Positions 24,603-32,141 of a stretch of 64,000 bases of DNA are shown here, in pieces; the first letter of the stretch is position 1; every line of letters begins with the position of its first letter. The notes beneath the pieces were generated by a model. The model was not told the DNA's origin. It was given only the letters and a program-made list of their open reading frames with translations, and did not search any database. Made by a program: the position numbers and the translations under genes. Source of the stretch: Phycisphaerales bacterium (GTDB taxonomy: Bacteria > Planctomycetota > Phycisphaerae > Phycisphaerales > UBA1924); NCBI GenBank assembly GCA_020849615.1, contig JADLFW010000006.1, positions 1 through 64,000 of the forward strand, read 5' to 3'.

Positions 24603-26402
24603 ATGTCGGACTGCTGCGGAACCAAGACGGTAAACACGGGCCCGGCGGCGAAGGCCGGCCCGGTGGTGGTGCTGAAGTTCGGCAGTTCGGTGCTGCCGGA
24701 TGAGGCGGCGCTGCCGACGGCGGTGCACGAGATCTACCGGCACATCCGGGCCGGTCGGAAGGTGATCGCGGTGGTGTCGGCGCTCGGCGACACCACCGAC
24801 CGGCTGCTGTCGCGGGCCCAGGGATTCGTGCCCAGCCCGGATGCCGGCGCGCTGGCGGCGTGGGTGGCGACGGGGGAGGCCCAGGCCGCCGCGCTGCTGG
24901 GCCTGGCGGTCGACCGGGCCGGCGTGCCGGTCACGGTGCTGGATTCGGGCGCCATTGGGCTGCGGACCGGCGGCCCGGTGCTGGATTCATCCGCGATCTC
25001 GCTCGACTCGGCCGCCATCACGCGGGCGCTGATCGCAGCGCCGGTGCTGGTGGTGCCCGGCTTCATCGGGCGTGATATCGATGGCCGGGCCACGCTGCTG
25101 GGGCGGGGCGGCTCGGACCTGACCGCGCTGTTCATCGCGGCGCAGACCGGGGCGGAACGGTGCATCCTGCTGAAGGATGTGGATGGGCTGTACAACGCCG
25201 ATCCGGCGGTGGAGAGCGCGGCCCGGCGGTATCGAAGGGTGTCGTACGACGATGTGCTGGCGCTCTCGGAGGGGATCGTGCAGCACAAGGCGGTGCGGCT
25301 TGCGCGGGCCCGGGGTGTGGAGTTTAGCGTCGCGGCGATCGGCAAGGATGAGGGGACGCTGGTGGGCGCGGGCTCATCGGTGTTTCATGGGGTGGGAAGG
25401 AGTGCGGCCCGGCCGAACCGGCCGCTGCGTGTCGGGCTGCTGGGGCTGGGGACGGTTGGGCGGGGCGTGTACGACCAGATTGCGGCGAGGCCCGACCTGT
25501 TCGAGGTCGTGGGGATCGCGGTGCGTGATGTCGAGCAGCATGCATCGACCGGCATCGCGCGGGAGTTGCTGACCGATGATCCGTGGTCGGTGGTGCGGGG
25601 CGACTGCGATGTGGTGGTTGAGGCGATCGGCGGGCTGGCGCCCGCGCGGGACCTGATCGCCGAGTCGCTGCGCCGCGGTCGGGATGTGGTCACGGCGAAC
25701 AAGGCGGTGATCGCGGCGGAGTACGAGGGGCTGGAGGCGCTCGCGGCGGTGGGGGGCGGACGGCTGCTCTTCTCGGCGGCGGTGGGCGGCGGGGTGCCGG
25801 TGGTGGAGGCGGCCCGGCGAGCGGCATTGGCCGGGAGCGTGGAGTCGATCGAGGGAGTGCTGAACGGGACGACGAACTTCGTCCTGGACCGGCTCGCGGA
25901 TGGCGTCGCTTTCGAGGATGCGGTGAAGCTGGCCCAGGCGCTGGGGTTCGCGGAGGCGGATCCTTCGGCCGACCTGGATGGAGTTGATGCGGCGAACAAG
26001 CTTGCGGTGCTGGCCCGGGCCGCGTTCGGCGAGGGCCTGGATCCGGCCCGGATTCAGCGGGAGGGGATCCGGGGCGTCACGCCCGCGGCGGCCGCGACGG
26101 CGCGGCGGGCGGGCGGAGGCGTGCGGCTGGTGGCCCGGCTGCGCCGCGAGGCCGGTCGGCTGATCGCGAGCGTCAGCCCGGAGGTGCTGCCGGCGGGGCA
26201 CGTGCTGGCGGGAGCGCGGGATGAGCGGAACATCGCGGTGATCCGGGCGGCCGGGGGGGCAACGACTGTCGTGTCAGGGCGTGGAGCCGGGCGCTGGCCG
26301 ACCGCGGAATCGGTGATCGGCGACCTGTTTGAGCTGCTGGAAACGTCGGCCGGTGTGGATGGGGTGATCGAGCGCGCCGCGGCGCGGGAGGTGGCGGCGT
26401 GA
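24603..26402 (+). CDS. aspartokinase-homoserine dehydrogenase fusion without ACT domains
   Basis: A 599-aa bifunctional enzyme. Residues 20-265 form an aspartokinase catalytic domain with 'VVLKFGSSVL' (K25), 'VVSALGDTTDRLL', 'LGRGGSDLTALFIA' near 166 and 'LKDVDGLYNADP' near 190. Residues 274-595 form homoserine dehydrogenase: 'LRVGLLGLGTVGRGVY' Rossmann loop, 'VVTANKAVIA' and 'GVLNGTTNFVL' near 418-428. ThrA/MetL-type fusions of about 810-820 aa carry two ACT domains between the catalytic parts; here the linker is only about 10 residues, so ACT feedback sites appear absent. A Cys pair (SDCCGTK) starts the protein. It phosphorylates Asp and reduces aspartate semialdehyde to homoserine. The stop overlaps the next start as GTGA. 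Confidence 0.9.
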   Translation: MSDCCGTKTVNTGPAAKAGPVVVLKFGSSVLPDEAALPTAVHEIYRHIRAGRKVIAVVSALGDTTDRLLSRAQGFVPSPDAGALAAWVATGEAQAAALLGLAVDRAGVPVTVLDSGAIGLRTGGPVLDSSAISLDSAAITRALIAAPVLVVPGFIGRDIDGRATLLGRGGSDLTALFIAAQTGAERCILLKDVDGLYNADPAVESAARRYRRVSYDDVLALSEGIVQHKAVRLARARGVEFSVAAIGKDEGTLVGAGSSVFHGVGRSAARPNRPLRVGLLGLGTVGRGVYDQIAARPDLFEVVGIAVRDVEQHASTGIARELLTDDPWSVVRGDCDVVVEAIGGLAPARDLIAESLRRGRDVVTANKAVIAAEYEGLEALAAVGGGRLLFSAAVGGGVPVVEAARRAALAGSVESIEGVLNGTTNFVLDRLADGVAFEDAVKLAQALGFAEADPSADLDGVDAANKLAVLARAAFGEGLDPARIQREGIRGVTPAAAATARRAGGGVRLVARLRREAGRLIASVSPEVLPAGHVLAGARDERNIAVIRAAGGATTVVSGRGAGRWPTAESVIGDLFELLETSAGVDGVIERAAAREVAA

Positions 26403-27601
26403 AGTTCTCAACAAAGCTGGTGAGGATCGATCAGTGTCCGGAGGATCCGTTCCGGCCCGTCGCAACGCCCATCTACCAGACGGCGACGTTCGAGCAGGAG
26501 TCGGCGCTGGAGTTCGGACGGTACGACTACTCGCGGAGCGGGAACCCGACGCGGAGCGTGCTGGAGACGCAGCTGGCGGACATCGAGGGGGCGACGCGGG
26601 CCTTCGCGTTCGCCAGCGGGCTCGCGGCGTTGACGGCGCTCACCCGGCTGTTGAAGGTCGGGGATGAGATCATCGCGTGCGATGACCTGTACGGCGGGAC
26701 GTACCGGCTGTTCTCGCGGATCCTGCCGCGGTCGGGCGTGACCGTGAAGTACGTGGACCTGACCGACCCGGCGAACCTGGAACGGGCGATCGGCCCGCGC
26801 ACGCGGTTGGTGCATGTCGAGACGCCGACCAACCCGCTGCTGCGGGTGTGCGACCTGCGGCGGCTGGCCCGGGCGGCCCACGAGGGCGGGGCGTGGCTGA
26901 GCGTCGACTCCACGGCGATGTCGCCGTACCTGCAGCGGCCGCTGGAACTGGGTGCGGACCTGGTGATCCACTCGGCGACCAAGGCGCTATGCGGGCACAG
27001 CGATGTGACGGCGGGCGTGGTCGCGGTCAGGGACAAGGCGCTGGCGGATGAACTGTACTTCATCCAGAACGGCGAGGGCGCCGGGCTGGCGCCGCTGGAT
27101 TCATTTCTGCTGCTGCGGGGGATCAAGACGCTCTCGCTGCGGCTGGATCGTCAACAGGCGACGGCGAAGAAGATCGCGGAGTTTCTCTCGCGGCAGCCCG
27201 GGGTCGGGCGCGTGCATTTCCCGGGGCTGGCTTCACACCCGGGCGCGGAGTTGCACGCCTCGCAGGCGTCGGGCCCGGGGAGCGTGCTGAGCTTCGAGAC
27301 GGGCGACCTCGAGACTTCGCGGCGGCTGGTCGAATCGCTGAAGCTGTTCTCGATCACGGTGAGCTTCGGGGGCGTCGGCTCATCCGCGAGCCTGCCGTGC
27401 CGGATGTCGCACGCGAGCATCCCCGCGGAGGTGCGCGAAGCACGGCGGCTGCCGGAGGACCTGGTGCGGCTGTCGGTGGGGATCGAGGATGCGGATGACC
27501 TGATCGAGGATCTGGCCCGGGCGTTGAATGGCGCCGCGGGGGAGTCCGCGCCGGGGACGGCAAGCGCGGCCGCGAGGAACCTCGCGGAGGTGGCGTCGTG
27601 A
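26399..27601 (+). CDS. cystathionine beta-lyase/gamma-synthase-like PLP enzyme
   Basis: A 400-aa member of the same PLP family as the gene at 23360. Motifs: 'VATPIYQTATFEQ' near residue 21, 'YSRSGNPTRSVLE' near 44, 'FASGLAALTAL' near 71, 'HVETPTNPLL' near 139 and the PLP Lys K195 in 'IHSATKALCGHSD'. The Ser-Ala-Thr-Lys-x-x-x-Gly-His pattern suits a cystathionine beta-lyase (MetC) or gamma-lyase. Together with the first gene it could complete transsulfuration from activated homoserine to homocysteine (inference). The GTG start overlaps the previous stop by 4 nt and its own stop overlaps asd by 4 nt, so all three products are translationally coupled. Confidence 0.85.
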   Translation: MKFSTKLVRIDQCPEDPFRPVATPIYQTATFEQESALEFGRYDYSRSGNPTRSVLETQLADIEGATRAFAFASGLAALTALTRLLKVGDEIIACDDLYGGTYRLFSRILPRSGVTVKYVDLTDPANLERAIGPRTRLVHVETPTNPLLRVCDLRRLARAAHEGGAWLSVDSTAMSPYLQRPLELGADLVIHSATKALCGHSDVTAGVVAVRDKALADELYFIQNGEGAGLAPLDSFLLLRGIKTLSLRLDRQQATAKKIAEFLSRQPGVGRVHFPGLASHPGAELHASQASGPGSVLSFETGDLETSRRLVESLKLFSITVSFGGVGSSASLPCRMSHASIPAEVREARRLPEDLVRLSVGIEDADDLIEDLARALNGAAGESAPGTASAAARNLAEVAS

Positions 27602-28659
27602 GCCTGGGGCGGCTGGTCATCGTGGGGGCGACGGGCGCAGTCGGGCGGGAGGCGCTGGGCATCCTCGAGGCCCGGGGTCATCCGGCGGCGGGCATCGCGG
27701 CGGTGGCGTCGGCGCGGTCGTCTGGTGCGAAGCTTGGCTATGCGGGAGGCGAGATCGAGGTGGCGGCGCTGAGCGAGCGCGCGTTCGAGGGCGCCGATGT
27801 GGCCCTGTTCTGCGCGGATGCGGAGACGGCCCGGCGGTGGGCGCCGGTTGCGGTGCGGGCCGGGGCGGTGGTGGTGGACAACTCATCGGCGTTCCGAATG
27901 GACCCGGATGTGCCGCTGGTCATTCCGGAAGTGAACGGCGGGCTGGTCGCGGAAGCGGCAGGCCCGCGCATCATCGCGAACCCGAACTGCTCGACGATCA
28001 TCCTGCTGGCTGCGCTGAACCCGCTGCGGGCGGTGTTCGGCGTCGAGCGGATCGTGGTGGCGACGTACCAGGCGGTGTCGGGGGCGGGTGCGGCGGCGAT
28101 CGATGAGCTGCACGGGCAGGCCCGGGCCGTGCTCGGGGGCGGCGAGGCCCGCCCGGAGGTGTTCCGCGAGCCCTGCGCGTTCAATGTCTTCAGCCACGAT
28201 TCGGCGGTGGATGAGGAGACCGGGCTGAACGTCGAGGAACAGAAGCTGATCGCGGAGACGCGAAAAATCTGGGGGGATGAACAGGTCGAGGTGACGCCGA
28301 CGTGCGTGCGTGTGCCGGTGGTCCGGGCCCACACGGAGGCGATCACGGTGACGCTCGCTAGGTCGGCGACCGAGGAAGAGGTTCGACGGGCGATCGGCGG
28401 CGGGGCGGGGCTGGCGGTGATCGACGACCGGCCCGGCAATCGGTTTCCGACGCCGCTGAAAGCGGCGGGCGGGGATGAGGTGCTGGTGGGGCGGATCCGG
28501 CGGGACCCGGGGCGGGCCGCGGGCCCGGCTGGGGCCTCTCGGGGCTGGTGCCTGCTGGTGTGCGGTGATCAGCTGCGCAAGGGGGCAGCGCTGAACGCGG
28601 TGCAGATCGCGGATCTTGCGGTCGGATCGCGCCGGGCCCGGCTCGCGGCGGCGGGATGA
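27598..28659 (+). CDS. asd: aspartate-semialdehyde dehydrogenase
   Basis: A 353-aa enzyme that reduces aspartyl phosphate to aspartate semialdehyde with NADPH, the step between the kinase and dehydrogenase halves of the upstream fusion. Motifs: 'RLVIVGATGAVGREAL' NADP loop at residue 5, 'VVDNSSAFRM' near 93, the active-site Cys in 'IIANPNCSTIIL' near 128, and 'VPVVRAHTEAITV' near 240 with the conserved His. The protein is somewhat long near residues 290-310, where a Gly/Ala/Arg-rich loop is inserted. The GTG start overlaps the previous stop as GTGA. It is the last gene of the operon; its TGA abuts the A-run that forms the minus-strand terminator of the pnt operon. Confidence 0.92.
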   Translation: MSLGRLVIVGATGAVGREALGILEARGHPAAGIAAVASARSSGAKLGYAGGEIEVAALSERAFEGADVALFCADAETARRWAPVAVRAGAVVVDNSSAFRMDPDVPLVIPEVNGGLVAEAAGPRIIANPNCSTIILLAALNPLRAVFGVERIVVATYQAVSGAGAAAIDELHGQARAVLGGGEARPEVFREPCAFNVFSHDSAVDEETGLNVEEQKLIAETRKIWGDEQVEVTPTCVRVPVVRAHTEAITVTLARSATEEEVRRAIGGGAGLAVIDDRPGNRFPTPLKAAGGDEVLVGRIRRDPGRAAGPAGASRGWCLLVCGDQLRKGAALNAVQIADLAVGSRRARLAAAG

Positions 28660-28690
28660 AAAAACCGCCGCGGGAGGGGTCCCGCGGCGG
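28659..28690 (-). terminator. Rho-independent terminator of the pnt operon
   Basis: On the minus strand, a perfect 11-bp stem (CCGCCGCGGGA/TCCCGCGGCGG) with a CCCC loop is followed by TTTTTT. It lies 30 nt past the pntB stop. The T-run overlaps the asd stop codon on the other strand. On the plus strand no T-run follows the stem. Confidence 0.9.
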
Positions 28691-28719
28691 AGAGAGAGGA
28701 AGAGCTCGGCGAGCGGGGG

Positions 28720-30153
28720 CTAATGCATGCCGGATCCGCTCGAGAGGTTCTTGACGAGCTCGCCGACGACCGCCTTGGCATCGCCGAAGAGCATGAACGT
28801 CTTGTCGAGGAAGTAGAGCTCGTTGTCGATGCCGGCGAACCCGGGGTTCTTGCTGCGCTTGACGGCGAAGATGGTCTTGGCCCGGTCGGCATCGATGATG
28901 GGCATGCCGAAGATGGGGCTGGTCTTGTCGAAGCGGGCGGCGGGGTTGACGACGTCGTTGGCGCCGAGCACGAGGCAGACATCGCACTGGGGCATGTCGG
29001 GGTTGATGTCGTCCATCTCGATGAGGTCGGTGTAGGGGATCTCGGACTCGGCCAGGAGCACGTTCATGTGCCCGGGCATGCGGCCCGCCACCGGGTGGAT
29101 GGCGAACTTGACGGTGACGCCGCGCTTCTTGAGCTGGTCGTAGAGCTCGCGGACCTTGTGCTGGGCCTGGGCGACGGCCATGCCGTAGCCCGGGACGACG
29201 ACGACGAGGCTGGCCTGCTCCATCATGGCGGCGGCGTTCTCGGGGGTGTCGGGCTTGTAGGCCTTCTGCTCGCCGCCGGCGGCCTTGGCCTGGACCTGGC
29301 CGAAGGCGCCGAAGAGGACGTTGGAGAAGGAGCGGTTCATCGCCTTGCACATGATGATGGAGAGGATCAGGCCGCTGGAGCCGTCGAGGGCGCCGGCGGT
29401 GATGAGCAGCTTGTTGTCGAGGACGAAGCCCATGGCCACGGCGGCGAGGCCCGCGTAGGCGTTGAGGATGGCGATGACGGTCGGCATGTCGGCGCCGCCG
29501 ATGGGCATGACGAGCATCCAGCCGAAGTTGAGGGCGAGGAAGACGATGGCGCCGTAGGCCCAGGGCGACCAGGAGCGGTCGGGCATGAAGATGATGAGGC
29601 AGCCCAGGACGACGGCCGCGCCGAAGGCCACGAGGTTGACGAAGTTCTGGCCCTTGTAGACCCAGGGGCGCTGCGGGATCCACTTGACTTCCTGCAGCTT
29701 TCCGGCGGCGATGATGCTGCCGGTGAAGGTGAGGTAGCCCAGGATGATCTCGAGGACGATCGCCGTCATGCGGAAGGGCGTGAGCTGGTCGGGGTGGTCC
29801 TGGAACCAGTAGAAGTACTTCGCCGTGCCCACGAGGCCCGCGGCCAGCCCGCCGAAGGCGTGCGAGAGCGCCGTCCGCTGCGGGACCGCGGTGAGCGGGA
29901 TGTTGGCCAGCCACACGCCGGGCCAGATGGCCAGCAGGATGGGGATGATGACCCACAGGTGCCGCGCGATGTCGGTGTGGTGGGAGACCTCCGGCCGGGC
30001 CCAGGTCGCCAGCACGGCGACGAGCATGGCCAGGACGCCCGCGCGGACGCCGCGCCGGGCCAGCTTGGGATCGCTGAGCCAGTGGAGGCTGAGGACGAAC
30101 AGGCCCGCGGCGAAGAGGTAGGCGGGCTCGACAAGGGAGGCGACCCAGTTCAT
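28720..30153 (-). CDS. pntB: NAD(P) transhydrogenase beta subunit
   Basis: A 477-aa subunit of the proton-translocating transhydrogenase. It has about eight or nine membrane helices in the first 280 residues, including 'LGYLTFTGSIIAAGKLQ'. A cytoplasmic NADP(H)-binding domain III follows, with 'LVVVVPGYGMAVAQAQHKVRELYDQL' (the GYGMAVAQAQ loop), 'FAIHPVAGRMPGHMNVLLAE', 'DVCLVLGANDVVNPAA' and 'KRSKNPGFAGIDNELYF'. It couples hydride transfer from NADH to NADP+ to proton entry. The ATG overlaps the stop of the middle subunit as ATGA, and the gene ends the operon before a strong terminator. Confidence 0.95.
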   Translation of the reverse strand: MNWVASLVEPAYLFAAGLFVLSLHWLSDPKLARRGVRAGVLAMLVAVLATWARPEVSHHTDIARHLWVIIPILLAIWPGVWLANIPLTAVPQRTALSHAFGGLAAGLVGTAKYFYWFQDHPDQLTPFRMTAIVLEIILGYLTFTGSIIAAGKLQEVKWIPQRPWVYKGQNFVNLVAFGAAVVLGCLIIFMPDRSWSPWAYGAIVFLALNFGWMLVMPIGGADMPTVIAILNAYAGLAAVAMGFVLDNKLLITAGALDGSSGLILSIIMCKAMNRSFSNVLFGAFGQVQAKAAGGEQKAYKPDTPENAAAMMEQASLVVVVPGYGMAVAQAQHKVRELYDQLKKRGVTVKFAIHPVAGRMPGHMNVLLAESEIPYTDLIEMDDINPDMPQCDVCLVLGANDVVNPAARFDKTSPIFGMPIIDADRAKTIFAVKRSKNPGFAGIDNELYFLDKTFMLFGDAKAVVGELVKNLSSGSGMH

Positions 30154-30545
30154 GGCTTGCCTCCCTGCTCGGTCTTGAACATCTTGAGCATGCGGTCGGT
30201 GATGAGGAAACCGCTGATGATGTTGGTCATCGAGGCGAAGAGCGCGACGGCGCCCATGAGGCGGATGTGCAGGGGGTAGTGCTCGCCGCCGGCGACGATA
30301 ATCGAGCCGACGACCGCGATCGCCGAGATGGCGTTGGTCAGCGACATCAGCGGCGTGTGCAGCAGCCGCGAGACGCGGCGGATGACGCCGATGCCGATGA
30401 ACGTGGCCAGCATGAAGACGAAGAGCATCGACACGAAGTCGAGCTGGGCCCCGGCGCTCGAGGCGGCGGCCGGCGGCTCGGCCAGCTCGGGCGCCGCCAG
30501 CAGGGCCGCGGCGGGCAAGGTCAGGAGGTCGGCACAGGCAAGCAT
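30150..30545 (-). CDS. pntAB: NAD(P) transhydrogenase alpha subunit part 2
   Basis: A 131-aa membrane subunit corresponding to the C-terminal membrane part of E. coli PntA. An N-terminal Ala-rich hydrophobic stretch is followed by three helices, with 'FMLATFIGIGVIRRVSRLLHTPLMSLTNAISAI' (the 'HTPLMSxTNAIS' block is diagnostic) and 'ASMTNIISGFLITDRML'. The ATG at 30545 is preferred because AAGGAGA lies 8 nt upstream; a TTG two codons earlier is too close. It lies between pntAA and pntB, giving a split three-subunit enzyme as in many alphaproteobacteria and planctomycetes. Confidence 0.92.
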   Translation of the reverse strand: MLACADLLTLPAAALLAAPELAEPPAAASSAGAQLDFVSMLFVFMLATFIGIGVIRRVSRLLHTPLMSLTNAISAIAVVGSIIVAGGEHYPLHIRLMGAVALFASMTNIISGFLITDRMLKMFKTEQGGKP

Positions 30546-30582
30546 CGGCAAGGTCTCCTTGGCGCTGTTGGAGGGGGGACGG

Positions 30583-31740
30583 TCAGGCGCGGCCGGCCGC
30601 GCTGACGGCTTCCTTGGTCTTGGGGTGAACGATCTCGCCCTCGTGGGTGATGGCGCAGCCGCGCAGGATGTCGTCGGTGAGATCGAGCTGGAACTTCTTG
30701 TCCTTCCAGAACGCGGTGATGAAGTTCAGGAGGTTGCGCGACCACGCGATGCTCGCGTGCGTCGGCACCGTGGCCGGCAGGTTCAGCGGGGCCGCGATCT
30801 TCACGCCGTTCTCCACCACGGTGGAGCCCGGCTTCGACAGCTCGCAGTTGCCGCCGCCGTCGGCCGCCAGGTCCATCACCACCGAGCCGGGCCTCATCCG
30901 CCGCACGATGTCGGCGGTGATGATCCTGGGGGCGAACACGCCGCCGATCAGCGCCGTGCTCACCACCACATCCACCTGGCCGCACTGCTCGGCGAGCATC
31001 TGCCGCTGCCGGGCCTTGTCGTCCTCGGAGAGCTCGGCGGCGTAGCCCCCGCCCGCCGAGGCGCTCTGCTTGAGCTCGATGCCGACGTACTTGGCGCCGA
31101 CGCTCTCGATCTGCTCCTTCACCTCCGGGCGGACATCGGTAGCGAAGACGTGGGCGCCCAGGCGCCGGGCCGTCGCGATCGCCTGCAGCCCGGCCACGCC
31201 CGCCCCGATCACGAAGTACTTGGAGGCAAACAGCGTGCCGGCGGCGGTCATGAACATGGGGGTGTACTTGCACAGCTCGCACGCCGCGAGTAGCACGCCC
31301 TTGTAGCCCGTGATGTTGGCCATCGACGACAGCGTGTCCATGGCCTGGGCGCGGGTGGTGCGGGGGATCGCGTCGGTCGAGAAGCAGGTGATGCGGCGGG
31401 CCGCGAGGGCCTTGACCGCGTCGAGGTTGCGGGTCGGCATGAGCGAGGTGAGCAGCATCGCGCCGGGGCGCATGAGCTCGACCTCGTTGCGCGTGGACGG
31501 GCCCGTTGAGGGCGGTCCGACCTTCAGGACCATGTCCGCCGCGCCGAGCATGCGGGCCACATCGTCCTCGATGGTGGCGCCGGCCTCGATGTAGGCGGCG
31601 TCCGGGAAGAAGGCCCGGTCGCCCGCGCCGCGCTCGACCGCGATGGTGAAGCCGGCGGCGATCAGCTTCTTGACGGACTCGGGCACCAGCGCCACGCGGC
31701 TTTCGCCGGGGAGCACTTCCTTGGGGACGGCTAGTTTCAT
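30583..31740 (-). CDS. pntAA: NAD(P) transhydrogenase alpha subunit part 1
   Basis: A 385-aa NAD(H)-binding domain I subunit. It opens 'MKLAVPKEVLPGESRVALVPESVKKL', which is alanine-dehydrogenase/PNT N-terminal domain. It continues with 'LLTSLMPTRNLDAV', the Rossmann loop 'YFVIGAGVAGLQAIATARRLGA' near residue 170 and 'VMDLAADGGGNCELS' near 275. The ATG at 31740 has GAGG 5 nt upstream; the longer open frame upstream is Arg/Pro-rich and not conserved in kind. It is the first gene of pntAA-pntAB-pntB. A TACAAT -10-like hexamer lies about 75 nt upstream on the minus strand without a clear -35. Confidence 0.93.
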   Translation of the reverse strand: MKLAVPKEVLPGESRVALVPESVKKLIAAGFTIAVERGAGDRAFFPDAAYIEAGATIEDDVARMLGAADMVLKVGPPSTGPSTRNEVELMRPGAMLLTSLMPTRNLDAVKALAARRITCFSTDAIPRTTRAQAMDTLSSMANITGYKGVLLAACELCKYTPMFMTAAGTLFASKYFVIGAGVAGLQAIATARRLGAHVFATDVRPEVKEQIESVGAKYVGIELKQSASAGGGYAAELSEDDKARQRQMLAEQCGQVDVVVSTALIGGVFAPRIITADIVRRMRPGSVVMDLAADGGGNCELSKPGSTVVENGVKIAAPLNLPATVPTHASIAWSRNLLNFITAFWKDKKFQLDLTDDILRGCAITHEGEIVHPKTKEAVSAAGRA

Positions 31741-32067
31741 GTGGACCTCGCGTGAGACGTCGCGTGGCGTGCCGGCCGGGGTCGCCCGGCGGGCTCCTGC
31801 AAGACGCGGCATTGTAATGGATAAAGAACTCAGGAAGCGGCGCGGGGCACGGGGCCGGATCCCTGAAGTGGACCGGCGGCCCGGCCCCGGTTCCAACCCT
31901 CGTGGCGGGCCGGAAACGGGCCTGCGGACCAAACGCCACCCGGCTTACAGGTGAAACAGCGAGGGGAAATCACCCGGCCGGAACTCGCCTGGTCCGGGGA
32001 GGTCAATCGAATGATCTGTGGATCAATAGATCATCTGTTCGTTGATCGGCGGGCTCGCCGCCAATGG
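31741..32067. other. intergenic region with an inverted repeat
   Basis: About 400 nt separate pntAA from the dockerin-tailed gene and no gene was seen. The first part must hold the pnt promoter. Near the other end, a perfect 7-bp inverted repeat ATGATCT-N10-AGATCAT (32012-32035) sits in an A+T-rich patch with four GATC sites in 35 nt. It lies next to the terminator at 32068-32100 and its role is unknown. Confidence 0.5.
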
Positions 32068-32100
32068 AAAAGGGCCCTCCGCCTCGTGGACGAAGGGCCC
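32068..32100 (-). terminator. Rho-independent terminator
   Basis: On the minus strand, GGGCCCT pairs with AGGGCCC over a 15-nt loop and is followed by TTTT. It lies about 40 nt past the stop of the dockerin-tailed beta-helix protein. Confidence 0.75.
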
Positions 32101-32141
32101 GGTGGTGCGACCCGGCTGCGGGTCTCTCTCTCGGTGGTGGT

